64,000 nt of DNA, taken from Chalara sp. BL73 (Eukaryota > Ascomycota > Leotiomycetes > Helotiales). Location of the stretch: assembly GCA_918026815.1 (NCBI GenBank), contig CAKJVC010000150.1, forward strand, positions 1,550,001 to 1,614,000, in the 5' to 3' direction. Below are positions 1 to 10,999 of this stretch, piece after piece. The notes under the pieces are model-generated. The model was not told where the DNA came from and made no database searches. It saw nothing but the letters and a program-made list of their open reading frames with translations. The translations under genes and the position numbers were made by a program. The stretch's first letter is position 1, and each line of letters begins with the position of its first letter.

Positions 1-452
1 TTAAGCCTCGTATACTTGAAGGTGACTGGACGAAGATCGAGGTGGCTGCGTAGTCAAGCCTGTAGACTCTTTACGAATAAATACGGGATCTACAGCTACT
101 CGACACTGTCTCGCAGACTCTGACAAATTACTTAACGTGGTATACTCAAATAAGCCAGAGCTATATATCACAGGCGATCCGTCGTTATTTCGAAGAAGCC
201 CTATAGGAGCTATAACTCCTTAATAACGTGGCTTTGGGTGAAGCAAGGGGATCGATTGGAGACTAAAACCGTTGGGGATGGTAAAATAGCTATAATGAGA
301 ATGAGTCCGTAGGAAACCCTAACTAGTAGGTTATACGAGCGATATAGTAAGGTAAACTAGGGCTATCAAAGAAGAAAAGGTGGGATTTCCAAGCTATTGA
401 AATCCGTCACGTCTTTCCTCCCTAAACTAGCCTTCACAAGCCTACGGCGAAC
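1..452. other. Left-edge stretch without a supportable gene
   Basis: No intact reading frame is visible. Reading forward from base 3, a protein-like stretch runs to about base 270 but is broken by several TAG/TAA codons, so it may be a decayed coding fragment of unknown family. Bases 353-452 lie immediately downstream of the stop codon of the neighbouring HET gene and would hold its 3' untranslated region. Confidence 0.4.
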
Positions 453-2714
453 TTACACTAATGCAATTCGCCTTCTTGTAGGCGTTAACTCATCAATTAT
501 GTCCAGATTATCCAACGGCACAAGCAGTTCCAGGGCTGTACCCCGCTCTACAACCCCTTCACGACCGCTAGAGTATATCAGTAGGAGATGATGAGTTATG
601 AATCCACTCTGATGATCACGGGCTATGAGGACGAACTCTTTCTTAGTTTTTTGACTCTTATTGATCTCGGCATCAGTACTTGTGATTGCGATTAAACAGG
701 GTATCTCCCGCACAGTGACATCGAAAAGTTCATACGCTCCGCTCTCGCGGATTCGATGTCGAGGCTTGCTGAAATCCAGCACAAACTGAAAACAAACTGC
801 ATCAATGACTAGAAGGTGGCTTCGAACTTCTGCTGGGTAATCATCGATACTGGGGGCGGAATCGCTGAGATACTGTCGTGCGGCTCTGTCAACAGGATCG
901 TTCTGGATTGCAAAGCAGACATCAGTGTCATGGACAGCCTCACCGGGCTTGATATGAAAGAGGCGCTCGAGCCGTGATCGGCCTACCAAGTGTATATCCA
1001 GTGGAACTGGAAAGCGACGGGTCTTTGTATGGTCGAGCGGCTGCCCGTGCCATACGCCGCCTTCCCATCCAGCCCAAGTCCATGATGGAAACTCCAACCG
1101 GCGCGTTGAGGGATAGTGAGAGCGCCAGAGCATTGCCCAGTCTAAATCTTCAATAGGTAAACCCTGGATGAATCCTTTAGGATACATAGGTCTGAAAGCC
1201 TGAAGCAGCCCTGTGAACGCGTTCAATGCGTCTTCGGCATACTTCAAACTCCTGCGTGTATACATATTGACGCAAAAACCATAGTTGGCAAGACGGCGAT
1301 GGTGGGTATCGATACTGTGTCTAAAACAGCCGGATCCTCCCTTTTCCATCATCCAACTCTCAAACCCAGTATCAGTTGGGGTTGAGGCAACGGAGAGGTT
1401 ATGGCACCATGATCGCTTATAGTCCAGCGACTCAACCCACTGAATCGCCTTGCATTCAAGATAGAGCTGATGATCGCTGATAAACAGACAGCGAGGGGAG
1501 AGGCGTGCTTCTTGGAATGTCCAGCCACGCTGTCCCCACGGAGCGACCCAAACTTGTTGGGAGAGTGTCGGCATCAATCCTACCAGTCTTTTCCCATTGA
1601 TGCAGCAGGTCGCTTGCTGACAGACTTCTTTGCTACCCATCTTTGGCAGTCCAGCATTGGCAGATGAACCAGAAATAGCAATGATCGTGACATACGCGCC
1701 GCGGTAAACGCTTCGCATTCTTTGGATTTGATTATCCTTTTCGGCGTGATCTCCTTGGTCGATACAAACGGAGTCAACCCAGAGGTATCGCTTGCCCAGT
1801 TTCTTAGTGAAAGTAATTGCGTCTTCAAGAGTGCGTGGAAGGTCTTTTACACGGTCACCAAGCTTGTACCGCTCCTGTTCGACTCCTCCCCACACGTAGC
1901 TCAGGGCAACATAATCGCATTCACGACCAAGGTGATTCACAACTATCCTGCTTTCCACGTCAATGAGGTGCACATCTTGTAACTCATCAGTATACAGTGG
2001 CATACAACCAGAGCCATGACGTTGTGCGCAGGAAAACAGCCATTCGGTGATGATCGAGAAGTCGACCTCATCTTGCTTGATCCGCCTCCCCCCGAGTGTT
2101 CTCGGTGGTTCCAGGTCGTTCTCGAGCAGGCATAGAGCATCGCTTCGGCTCGCTAGAATCGGGACAGACATGGAGGATGATGAACATGGATCAAGTGTTA
2201 CTATCAAACATGTAGCGTATTGTTGCTGCTCCTCTGAGTCTAAGACAATGCCGGTCTCTCCTGAGACGCGACATATCGTCCAATCATGGTAGACTAAGAC
2301 TTCTTGATCTGTGGACGATGCATATGGTGTCATAGCAAACAAGCATACGCAGACTTGGCAGTCATTCCGAAGTATAAGAGAGCCTATCTTCCCTAGACGT
2401 CGAATAGACTCGTGCCGCTTCTTAAGGGCATCGCTTAATTGATTCTGCGTAGTCCAAGGCGGATACGAATTAAGAAGGCCAAGCAGGTCTAAGTCCTGGC
2501 ATCTTTGGCATATCGGCCCCTGATAGCTGGACTGGTTCCATGCAGCCGTGAAATCCATCTGCTTTCGAGCCTTTGAAGTCATCCAGTCGTTCTCAGGGCG
2601 CCAGCGCGTCAAATTGCAGTCATTTACTACGTGCCCAGTACCTCTACACCGAAGGCAAAGAAGTTTTGAATCTGACGACGCGGCGTCTTGCCGTCGCGGA
2701 ACGAAGGCTCTCAT
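453..2714 (-). CDS. HET-domain protein with N-terminal CCHC zinc knuckle
   Basis: Single-exon gene of 753 residues, starting at the first ATG (2714); an upstream in-frame TTG is not a credible fungal start. The HET (heterokaryon incompatibility) domain is shown by the block VALSYVWGG, by LWVDSVCIDQGD about 45 residues on, and by RGWTFQEARLSPRCLF; these are the usual three conserved HET blocks. Ahead of it are a perfect C-x2-C-x4-H-x4-C zinc knuckle at residues 20-33 and further CxxC pairs (CQRCQ, CQVCVC) of the sort seen at the N-terminus of many HET proteins. The family triggers programmed cell death on non-self fusion; the trigger of this one is unknown. No stop or frameshift interrupts it. 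The zinc knuckle is an unusual addition and could bind nucleic acid (inference). Confidence 0.88.
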   Translation of the reverse strand: MRAFVPRRQDAASSDSKLLCLRCRGTGHVVNDCNLTRWRPENDWMTSKARKQMDFTAAWNQSSYQGPICQRCQDLDLLGLLNSYPPWTTQNQLSDALKKRHESIRRLGKIGSLILRNDCQVCVCLFAMTPYASSTDQEVLVYHDWTICRVSGETGIVLDSEEQQQYATCLIVTLDPCSSSSMSVPILASRSDALCLLENDLEPPRTLGGRRIKQDEVDFSIITEWLFSCAQRHGSGCMPLYTDELQDVHLIDVESRIVVNHLGRECDYVALSYVWGGVEQERYKLGDRVKDLPRTLEDAITFTKKLGKRYLWVDSVCIDQGDHAEKDNQIQRMRSVYRGAYVTIIAISGSSANAGLPKMGSKEVCQQATCCINGKRLVGLMPTLSQQVWVAPWGQRGWTFQEARLSPRCLFISDHQLYLECKAIQWVESLDYKRSWCHNLSVASTPTDTGFESWMMEKGGSGCFRHSIDTHHRRLANYGFCVNMYTRRSLKYAEDALNAFTGLLQAFRPMYPKGFIQGLPIEDLDWAMLWRSHYPSTRRLEFPSWTWAGWEGGVWHGQPLDHTKTRRFPVPLDIHLVGRSRLERLFHIKPGEAVHDTDVCFAIQNDPVDRAARQYLSDSAPSIDDYPAEVRSHLLVIDAVCFQFVLDFSKPRHRIRESGAYELFDVTVREIPCLIAITSTDAEINKSQKTKKEFVLIARDHQSGFITHHLLLIYSSGREGVVERGTALELLVPLDNLDIIDELTPTRRRIALV

Positions 2715-3387
2715 TGCCGAAGCCAAAGGGTTATAATGGTAGCAAAAGGAGGCGCCAAAATGGGAGGACGAATACCGTCAAACATCTATAACAACCGCAA
2801 CCAATTCGAGAGAACTGAGTGTTTAGAGTTGTACTTGTTCGCAAGTTCAAGTTCGTGGACGCATCAGGCTGATTTCAGCAAGGCTAGCTGAAAGATGCAT
2901 CGCCACCGCCATTGTCACTAGCCAGCTACCACCAAGCCCGCACTGACCGCAAATCTGGAGGCTCAGTCAACATTATCACGCGGTGGGGGTGTAAAGTAAG
3001 GCTGTTAGAAAAGAGTGACTAATGGAGTGAGTTTTAGAGACATTGGTGGTCGGACAGGGGAGGGTCCTCTGTTGATGGAGACCCACCTCCTTCCTAATCT
3101 AACCCAACCTCTCCTCTCCTCCTTCTTCCTACCCTCACCGTTACATAACTTAGACTTTCTTTAATTAATACACCCAACCACCCTTCAAACGCATACTTGA
3201 ATCATGATCCCAAAGCCAAATGTCAATGTCATCTTCCTCCATTCCTCCAATCGAAATAGGAACCCTCACCCCGTCCTCACCCCAAGAAAGTGAATTCATC
3301 GATAGTTTCAGCGGCATATTCTTTGTGAACACCGTCCATCTGGCTTTTGAAAAATCTAGATTCTCGCACTATATAGATACACGCGAT

Positions 3388-3497
3388 GGTGTGAGGAATC
3401 TTGCTGCGAACTCCTCTTCCTTCCTTAGCTCTAGATTCTCTTGTATGATATCGCCATTGCTCACTGTATCTGTAGATCCACAGCGCGTGTCATGACA
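3388..3497 (-). repeat. Truncated solo LTR, family B
   Basis: About 110 bases closely match, in reverse orientation, the start of the repeats at 15436 and 61748; the shared end contains the reverse complement of CACGCGCTGTGGATC. Only one end is present. The relic ends in CATGACA at 3497, matching the TGTCACG/CGTGACA ends of the longer copies. Confidence 0.6.
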
Positions 3498-3517
3498 GTG
3501 TTTGTCTAAAAAAAAAC

Positions 3518-3700
3518 TGTCGGATACCTATCACGTAGGAAAAAGCGTAGTAGTTGTAACTACGCTCTTGCTGGTGTGATTATGGTTCCTTGTTTCTTCT
3601 ATGTTCCAAGCTACGGTATCGCGAGGTTGTAGATCCTGAAAGGGCCCATAATTCACATGATCCGGTGGTTTACGTGATTCTATTTACATGCGTTCCGACG
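3518..3700 (+). mobile_element. Relic of the TGTCGGAATAC MITE family
   Basis: Begins TGTCGGATAC and continues with a subterminal hairpin (AGCGTAGT, 7-base loop, ACTACGCT) followed by a stretch similar to the copies at 8363, 50812 (minus) and 60125. Only one end is seen here. Confidence 0.6.
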
Positions 3701-4756
3701 AAAACTCTTCAAGGAAATAAGTCTTTGTACAACGCAGACCCTGCATACTATAATCTTCTGGGAAAGGCCTGAAGTCCGCTATCACTGATAACGGTAATTT
3801 CGGTCGAATTTCCTGAATATTTATTAAGCAAACCATTCAAACCAATTGATAAGGCTGCCTATAGAAATTTACCGTCCAGGAAGCTTATTGCACATGGATA
3901 ATGCCCTAGGTGATACATGAACACCAACGTAACATAAACAAATAAAAGGATGTTAGAATTTTAAATTCTTCGAAAAATGATTTCCAGAGCCTTTAAGTGA
4001 ACCTCAAAAGCGTTCCAATATTCACCATAGCAATATGACAGCCTTACTGGTAGATCCCTGTGCGACCCTACCAAGATGGCTGTCGAGTAAGTTTAGGAAT
4101 GTTTGGAAGCTGGAAGAAAATCGTGCACGCGGCTTTTTGTAAAAAGGATTCCGCGAGCTTGAATGAATGCACTACCAATCGGAGAAGGTCGAACTGTGTC
4201 TTGATAAGAGCAGGGCTTGATCTCTGCGATGGATGGTTTTGGGGGGAGGAGAGGTGAATCACAGGAGGGAGGTGGCATATGACGGGCGGTATGCTATCTA
4301 TAGCTATGCATGGCGTGCATGTGTGTGACAGAGCGCGTCAGATGGCATGGCCAAGCAGTACTAATGTTTTCACTGTTTTAATTCGACCATTGTGTTTGAG
4401 GCGCCTCAGCCTTGGCTCCAGAGAGCGGGGTCGCGATTGAAGTAGGAACACGGGGGAAGCGGGGGAGAAACCTCAAATCACTCGATGAGGCTTGAGATTC
4501 AACATATATGATCTGTTTATTGATGCCCATTTAGGATTTAATGAAGTCGTAGAGGGGTTTGCACGTCTGCAGTCAAGCCTCACACATCCAGCATATTTAC
4601 CGTGTAGTGTACCACTCACTTTCCCGACTCAACCCATCGAATCTGAGGTTGAAGATCGCAATCTGCGCCTTTAGGAAGCAAGGCTGTCAAGACAAGGTTG
4701 GAATGTAAGTTCTGCGCTGACTCTGGGTTGTCCATTCTTATCTCATGCCGAAATAG

Positions 4757-5875
4757 ATGTCCCTATTCCTGGCAATTTTCTTATTGTACGCGGCACCCTC
4801 TTATGGGCAGTCAAGCACTAGCAGAGCAGGCCCCAAATTCATCAAGGATGGCTGGGCAGGAGACCAGTTAGATCAATGGGAAATCAGCTACTATGCCAAA
4901 GACTATCTTCCAATATGCGGCTTATCAAGGGAGATTGAAGGAAGCGATTATTGGAGCAACAGCATCGAATGTGAACCTGCTATGGCGAGGTTCAATAGCA
5001 CCTCCGTGTCAGTTGGTAAATATGACAAGACTGGCGTTGAGAGCACAAAGGAATTTGGGGCCGGAGAACAACTTTGCATGTGCTTCGGTTTGCTACACAC
5101 GTCAGGGACATTCTTGGATATTTGCTTGCTTGTTGGGATAGCTGCAGAAATTCGCGAGAAATCTGCTTTTTTGAGCGGCGATGTCGCGGTTGGGATCCAG
5201 AACCTGGAGTGGAACAGTGCCAAGATTCTGCCTCAATGTACAGATATATCTCTCCCTACCCCGAGCTCGACTGTGACTTCAGGGGCGAGTCGTACTACTG
5301 TGTTTGCGACTACAACGCCACATGGTACCCCAGAAACGACTTCTCCTAGTAAGCTTTAATTGCTTGATCTCGTGAATTGGAGCTGACCTTGAGTAGGTAC
5401 ATCCGTCCAGTCTGGCATAAACAAAGCCGCTCTCGGAGCAGGTCTGGGAGTAGGAGTCCCGGTTGTAATTTCCTTAGCAGCAATTGGGCTCTGGCTCTCC
5501 TGTCGCGGGCGCCGAGACACTCAACCTCCTCTGCAAGGACGGTGGCAGCCACAAGATATAGCCAAGGTTCCCGCAGCCCCGTCATCTGCTACAGCACTTT
5601 TCGTGCAGCGAAAACCAGTGGCTACCGCAGTAGAGTCGCCAGTGTCAGGTACATCATCGCCAGTCTTGCAAAATACTGAGCTCGCAGGTGGGGAAGGAGT
5701 AAGGCGGGAGATCAGTGGTCAGGAGATTCACCCTTTCCCTGCCATCAACCCCTCACCACCGGTAACTGTGCCGGGTAATCATGAGCTTCACGCACAGAGT
5801 ACAGGGCCGGATCTGCCAGGATACAGGCCGACACCGGGTCAAGATGCTGGGCAGCGGCACTGGGAACTCCCTTGA
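4757..5875 (+). CDS. Secreted-stem type I membrane protein (two exons)
   Basis: Exons 4757-5348 and 5397-5875, joined across a 48-bp GTAAGC..TAG intron with a GCTGAC branch site, give 356 residues. The start ATG opens a clear signal peptide (hydrophobic to about residue 18). An extracellular part with several Cys residues and a Ser/Thr-rich stem lead to one transmembrane segment (GVGVPVVISLAAIGLWLSC, directly after the splice) and a basic stop-transfer sequence (CRGRR). The cytoplasmic tail of roughly 130 residues is Pro/Gly-rich and low in complexity. The layout (signal peptide, Cys-containing ectodomain, Ser/Thr stem, helix, disordered tail) is that of fungal wall-sensor-like proteins, but I see no WSC domain, so the function stays open. 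The first exon alone would lack the membrane anchor, which supports the intron. Confidence 0.75.
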
Positions 5876-6259
5876 GAAATAAGCCCTTGTGTTGGGTTGG
5901 CTATTTGTAACTATTTTGTGGTGTCATCAGGCGCTAGTGCGCGGTACTGCACACTGGGGAATAATGGTCCATAATTGTGTCATATATAGCACAGACTACG
6001 TGAGTCCACCCGGACGCGATCTCTATCTTCTACTTTATTGACGTAACTCTCAAAGGGTGCCCCAGGTTACCAGTCAGTATAGTAGTGCTGGGGTGAGTGG
6101 CCAAAAATGTAGACTGCTTGAGGAGAGAATTAATACAAGGGACAATTGAGTACATATAGTTAGACTACGGAATGGGTTGGGTTGGGTCAGTGTAGGGAAT
6201 AGTGCAGCCGTATACAATACACGCTCTATAATACAATACAGATACAGTTTATTACAATA
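5876..6259. other. Flank between membrane-protein gene and pogo-like element
   Basis: AT-rich, with no frame longer than chance. It ends at the TA dinucleotide that forms the left target site of the adjacent transposon. Confidence 0.4.
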
Positions 6260-8133
6260 ACGTAAGTCGTGGCGTAACGCGGCAGGTGGCGTAACGCGGC
6301 ACTTTTTATGACACCACCACACAATTAACCATACAACTCAACCATGACGCGTCGAAAAAGCCTCCTTACTAGAAATCGTGATATTCAAATAGATCAAGCT
6401 GTATTGGATCTACGATCTGGCAAATATAAATCTGCAAGGCAAGCAGAAATCGCTTTACAGCTCCCAAAAAGTTCTGTGACGCGTCGCGCTAATGGAGGTT
6501 TGTCGCGGTCTCAAGCACGCCAGCAACAACAGAAGCTTTCGTACGCAGAAGAGAAAGTACTTCTTAAATAGATTAAAGATCTTACAGTCAGTAGCTATTC
6601 TCCAAAGCATCAATTGTTGAAAGAAATGGCCGAAGAAATTCGTACGAGACGCGTATCCACTTTAAACGACACGACTTTATTTCCAATCGAATCTTTGCCA
6701 CGATTTAGTTTTGGCCAAAACTGGGTTCCGCGATTTGTACAACGTCACGAACATCTTAAAGTTGTAATTGGACGTCGTATTGAATCCGTACGAATAGATA
6801 GTGCTTTTAAACCAGTCTTTAAAGCTTAGTTCGACGCGTATAATAAGCTTGTACAAGGAGAAAAAATCTTGCAAGAAAACACGTATAACATAGATGAATC
6901 TGGATTTTCGATTAGCACAATAAAATCAACTCGAGTAATTACTGATTCAAGTTTTCGTACGAAGTATTAAGCACATTCTGGCCGTTAAGAATAGGTTTCA
7001 GTTGTAAAGTGCATTTGTGGTGACAGAACGAGTATTTCGCCATTCGTAATATTCAAAAGCAAAAATGTACTTTAAGACTAGATTCCACAAGAAATACTTG
7101 ACAGCTGGTATTTTTCAGCTAATACAAAAAGTTGGACCAGCAATTTACACGGATTAGAATAGTTAAAACGTGTTTTTAAGCCAGCAACTCGTACAAAAGC
7201 TAATGGCCAATATCGACTTTTTATTTGTAATAGCCACAATTTACATATTAGTGGGAATTTTATAGCTTACTGCCTTTTTAACAAAATCCTTCTTTTTATA
7301 CTTCTACTTTATACTTCACATTTGCTTCAGCTACTCGACGTTGCGATTTTTGGCCTATTAAAAAAGCGACTGACTGCAGGGCTTTTTTATTTGAACCAGG
7401 CTCAGCTCGTACGAATACAAAAACATGAATAGATAAAAGCATATATTTAAGCTCGATCAGAAATATTTGATACTCAACATATTAATTCTTTATAGCGTAA
7501 AGCAAAGCTATTTCTATTCAATCTAAAAAAAGCACTTTGTATAATCGAAAAAGAAGTTACTCCCGAAGCTGAAGCTTTAATTCAACCATCAACGTACAAT
7601 GCTTTTAATTAAGTATTTATAAATAGCTCGCCTCCAGACGCGCAAAGTCTTTAAAAAGCAAACGAGCTTCTTTTATCAACAATTGAACGTCGTACGATTT
7701 TATCAATTCCTGTTCGGGAATATATCCGAAAATTGGCACTTGAAACAAAGCAACTTCGCGCAAAAAGTATTGTTCACCAACACGATGCAAATAACCTTCG
7801 ATCAATTATTAAAAAGCGTGCGACTCGTACGAAAAGAAAAAGAGCTGTTTTAAAAAGTCATTTTTATATTTCTACGCCAGAATTGCACAAGGCAGTAGTA
7901 AAGGCTGAATTGGAGACAAAAAATCGTGCAAAAAAAAGAGTGAAAACCAAAAGCAAGGCCCGTTTGTACGAAACTGAGAGTAAGGAGGATATTGAAAAAG
8001 AAGTTAGAGATGAATCAGAAAGTGAAATCGAGGACTGTATTATAGTTAATGTTGAGTAATTTATATGATTGTGTGGTAGTCCCATAAAAAGTGCCGCGTT
8101 ACGCCACCTGCCGCGTTACGCCACGACTTACGT
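6260..8133 (+). mobile_element. Pogo/Fot1-like DNA transposon with 51-bp inverted repeats
   Basis: Bases 6260-6310 and 8083-8133 are identical inverted repeats of 51 bp. They are flanked by TA on both sides (6258-6259 and 8134-8135), the target duplication of Tc1/mariner/pogo elements. The 1.87-kb length fits Fot1-type elements. Inside each terminal repeat the 16-base motif GTGGCGTAACGCGGCA occurs twice in direct orientation, 17 bp apart (6269 and 6286), suggesting paired transposase-binding sites. The single gene inside is dead (listed separately). The perfect repeats around a broken gene fit an element that moved or was maintained recently and was then mutated, or that is mobilised in trans. 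Confidence 0.85.
6344..8059 (+). pseudogene. RIP-degraded pogo/Fot1-like transposase
   Basis: The whole 1.7 kb stays in one reading frame with no frameshift but carries more than ten TAG/TAA stops, most at places where CAG/CAA (Gln) would fit, i.e. C-to-T changes. Recognisable blocks in order are an N-terminal psq-type helix-turn-helix (residues about 15-60), NIDESGFSI with the first catalytic Asp, NSHNLH where family members have a catalytic Asp in place of the first Asn, and TSHLLQLLDVAIFGLLK near the last catalytic residue. The Asp-to-Asn change is a G-to-A transition, again RIP-like. The C-terminus is basic and then acidic. It cannot make an active enzyme. Confidence 0.85.
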
Positions 8134-8362
8134 TACAGCGGCTGTATTACGTACGCACTTGAAAAAATATATAGATGCAGTATAATACAGCCGTGCCGGC
8201 GTAATACAGTTTGTATACACCTGTATTTACAAAAGTGTTGTTGAGCCTCAATTGAGGCTCAATCAACATTAACCTACCCTCAAGACTAATAAGCTATACG
8301 CATTAACAGCTTCCTTCCCAACGACAATACAATGGTTAGGTGTCTATATAACTAAATCTCTA

Positions 8363-8845
8363 TGTCGGAATACCTACCACAAAGTAAAAGCGGTAGTAGC
8401 TGTGACTACGCTCTTGCTTGGGTGGTTCTGATATTCGTTGATTCTTTCTAAGCTACGGCCCATTGCCAGGTAGATATATAGGTGGTAGAAGACGCACATT
8501 TCCCGCGATCCGACGGAACGCGTGAAGCTATGTACATGCATTCTAACGCTCTAACTCAGGGCTATTGTATAGTGATACAAAAGGAGATCGATGCTTTGAA
8601 GTAACTTACGATTCGGCTTTTCAACTCTGTATTAGGATCGTAGTTAGTATCGGCATGCATTAGTTATTGTAGGAAGCAGGGGTTTACGGATCCGTGTATG
8701 ACCCACAAAGTCACGTGGTCCGCATAAACCCCATTTTGTAGAATCTAGACTAGAACCTAATACAACAACAATTACCGTATCCATCAAGAGCAAGAGCGTA
8801 GCCTATAGAGCTACGCCCGTTGCCCCGTGGAAGGTAAGGATGGGG
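8363..8845 (+). mobile_element. MITE of the TGTCGGAATAC family
   Basis: Starts TGTCGGAATACC, contains the subterminal hairpin GCGGTAGT..ACTACGC, and is related along about 190 bp to 60125-60310. The other end (about 8740-8845) carries a diverged inverted copy, including a second hairpin with a different loop (GCGTAG..CTACGC). The middle has an inverted pair of GTTTAYGSR-type sequences around 8690-8740. No coding potential is visible. Confidence 0.6.
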
Positions 8846-8937
8846 CATACCAACAGTTATGTATTAGCTGTGAGAAATAGTTCATAAAGATTTTTAAGAT
8901 TTTCTGAAATTTAACCTTTTGCAAAAATTTTGAAAGT

Positions 8938-9178
8938 TGTCACGACCCTGGCCTTTTCTCGCCTAGAGCTTGGCTCCCGACACCGCAGAGCTTGACCTGT
9001 TGGAGCTTGGCTCGGACACCACACGGCTCGCTTACACTGGTCTCCGGCTAGCCTCCTGTATATAATGCGCTGCTTTCCTCCCCTTCTTCTGTCCGTAGCT
9101 TGTTCTTTTAGTTATAATAATTGATAGTTGTTCACACCTTTGAGTCCTTCTACCTAAGATCTACGGATCGAGATCCTG
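8938..9178 (-). repeat. Solo LTR, family A (inverted copy)
   Basis: Reverse complement aligns over almost its whole length with the repeats at 37263-37519 and 41408-41642, sharing TCTCGATCCGT, the TATCAATTRTTATAAC block and a final CGTGACA. The 5' end is altered next to a minisatellite. No internal retrotransposon sequence adjoins it. Confidence 0.7.
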
Positions 9179-9180
9179 AG

Positions 9181-9237
9181 TCAATGGGGAGTAAATGGGG
9201 AGTGAATGGGAGGTGAATAGAGGAGTGAATAGTGGAG
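9181..9237 (+). repeat. Degenerate 11-13 bp minisatellite
   Basis: Four to five tandem units of the type TGGGGAGTRAA follow each other between the LTR relic and a MITE. Inverted, shorter versions of the same unit lie beside the related MITE at 60510-60688. Confidence 0.6.
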
Positions 9238-9238
9238 C

Positions 9239-9426
9239 TGTCAGGAATCGGCGTACGTAATTAGGCCAAGGAGCTAGGGGTTCCAATACGTTGACACACA
9301 GATTACAGCCGTAATTGTAGAAAATATCATCATCCGTAACGCTCCTGCAAGCCCGTATTTCCATCGCCGTGGTACCCTCACAGATCCTCTAATTGATTCC
9401 CTGCCTAATAGATCTTATTTCTAACA
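9239..9426 (+). mobile_element. Small MITE, TGTCAGGAAT family
   Basis: About 188 bp beginning TGTCAGGAATCGG and ending TTTCTAACA, imperfect inverted ends. A copy with most positions in common lies at 60510-60688. It has no coding capacity. Confidence 0.6.
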
Positions 9427-9976
9427 GGAGTGAATAAAGGATTCGGTCACATGACCCACATGTAGCATATGAAGGCGCTTGTTAGGTGCAACGATCGAGA
9501 ATAGAAAGGTTGCTTTCATTAGTAATATATCATGTTTTTATATGGGGGCTAGCCACCATACCCCCAAGCCTCGCTGCGCTCGAGAATAAGGTATTTAAAT
9601 GGTTTAGAAGAGGGAAAGCCCTCAAACGTCGCGGCGCTCAGAGCCTGTAAAAGATTCAAAAGCCTGTAAATTAGGGGTTATGCTGTCTACCCAACCCCTG
9701 TCTGTGTCACGTGTGTACCCACACCGGATCCCGACTTTAGTAAGAAAGCAAGCTTTCTAATAAAACAATCCTTTGCAGAGCGGGTAAGCTTATATTTGTA
9801 TTGTAAAAGAGTGTGCTTCATTTATTAATAATTTTTTGGTCGAAGCTCAATTTGATGATTCGTCGGATATAGTGTGGGGTGGGATCCAGACAGGGATATC
9901 GGTTACCTAAAACTGTGTCGGTCACTAACCTATATACTTATCAACATTACTACTACTACACTTAAGCGAAGACGCA
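9427..9976. other. AT-rich intergenic stretch upstream of the PNP gene
   Basis: No gene seen. The last 100 bases are the likely promoter and leader of the gene at 9977, with a TATACTTATC motif at about 9931 and many ACTACTAC repeats just before the start codon. Confidence 0.35.
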
Positions 9977-10999
9977 ATGCATTATCAGGACTACACTATA
10001 GGATGGATCTGCGCTTTACCGACAGAAATGGCTGCAGCGATAGGCATGCTGGATAGTCGCCATGACCAGTTACCACAGCCCTCTCACGACACCAACATCT
10101 ACGCCCTGGGCGGCATCGGGGCGCACAATGTTGTCATTGCCTGTCTTCCTGCTGGGGTGACTGGCACCAACTCTGCCGCCATCGTGGCAACTCGCATGCG
10201 CTCAACATTCGCCTCTATGAGGTTCGGCCTCATGGTTGGCATTGGAGGTGGGGTGCCGAGCCAGGAGAATGATATCCGACTAGGTGATGTCGTGGTTAGC
10301 AAACCAGGTGGGACATCTGGAGGAGTCATCCAGTACGACTTTGGGAAAACGATACAAGCGGGCCGGTTCGTGAGTACTGGTTCACTGAACAGGCCTCCGG
10401 ATGTGTTGCTCAATGCAGTTGCCAGTCTGCAAGCAAAGCACATGATGGAAGATCCTGGGTTTTCGAAACACTTGTCAAATATTATATCGAAATACCCGAA
10501 GCTGCGCGACACCGTCACATATCAGGGCCTAGAGCATGACATCTTGTTCGCAGCAGATTATGACCATCGGGAGGGCGAGGCAGGATGCACACATTGCGAC
10601 ACCAACAGATCGACCTCTCGTGATCCTCGCAAGGGAGGAGATCCAGCGATTCATTACGGCTTGATTGCCTCTGGTAATCAAGTAATGAGGGATGGGTCAT
10701 GCCGGGATAGATTACGAAAGGAGCTCAATGTGCTGTGTTTCGAAATGGAGGCGGCCGGGTTGATGGACAACTTCCCCTGCTTGGTGATCCGTGGGATTTG
10801 CGACTACGCGGACTCGCACAAAAACAAGCGTTGGCAGGCGTATGCGGCTGCGACGGCAGCTGCATATGCAAAGGAGCTTCTGTATGTCATACCGCAGAGC
10901 CATGTTGTAGAGACACCCTCCGTGGTCGAAGAGGTCAAGCAGACTAGTGAGGGAGCATCTTCAACAGCGAATGGCTTCTTATATATGAATAAATGCTGA
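9977..10999 (+). CDS. Nucleoside phosphorylase (PNP_UDP)-domain protein, NLR effector type
   Basis: Intact single-exon frame of 340 residues starting at ATG 9977. The domain begins almost at the N-terminus (YTIGWICALPTEMAAA). It has the glycine-rich core GLMVGIGGGVPS, then DIRLGDVVVSKP, and near the C-terminus CFEMEAAGLMDNF and IRGICDYADSHKNKRWQ. This is the phosphorylase-fold module found as N-terminal effector domain of many fungal NLRs (PNP-NACHT, PNP-NB-ARC, PNP-ankyrin). Here it ends after a 35-residue tail, without a nucleotide-binding domain. Next on the same strand, after 221 bp, comes a separate NACHT receptor with its own N-terminal domain. It may be a truncated NLR or a free-standing effector working with the neighbour; in the family the domain is thought to attack nucleosides or nucleotides (inference). 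Confidence 0.85.
   Translation: MHYQDYTIGWICALPTEMAAAIGMLDSRHDQLPQPSHDTNIYALGGIGAHNVVIACLPAGVTGTNSAAIVATRMRSTFASMRFGLMVGIGGGVPSQENDIRLGDVVVSKPGGTSGGVIQYDFGKTIQAGRFVSTGSLNRPPDVLLNAVASLQAKHMMEDPGFSKHLSNIISKYPKLRDTVTYQGLEHDILFAADYDHREGEAGCTHCDTNRSTSRDPRKGGDPAIHYGLIASGNQVMRDGSCRDRLRKELNVLCFEMEAAGLMDNFPCLVIRGICDYADSHKNKRWQAYAAATAAAYAKELLYVIPQSHVVETPSVVEEVKQTSEGASSTANGFLYMNKC

Larger units (their letters stand above)
2727..4756. other. Intergenic region with repeat relics and a possible truncated leader
   Basis: A pyrimidine-rich stretch at about 3060-3210 followed by an ATG at 3220 and a Ser/Pro-rich frame resembles the 5' end of a fungal gene, but it runs into an LTR relic at about 3388. The LTR relic and a MITE relic are listed separately. 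From 3720 to 4756 I see only short frames without recognisable motifs; the final 100 bases would hold the promoter of the membrane-protein gene at 4757. Confidence 0.4.
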
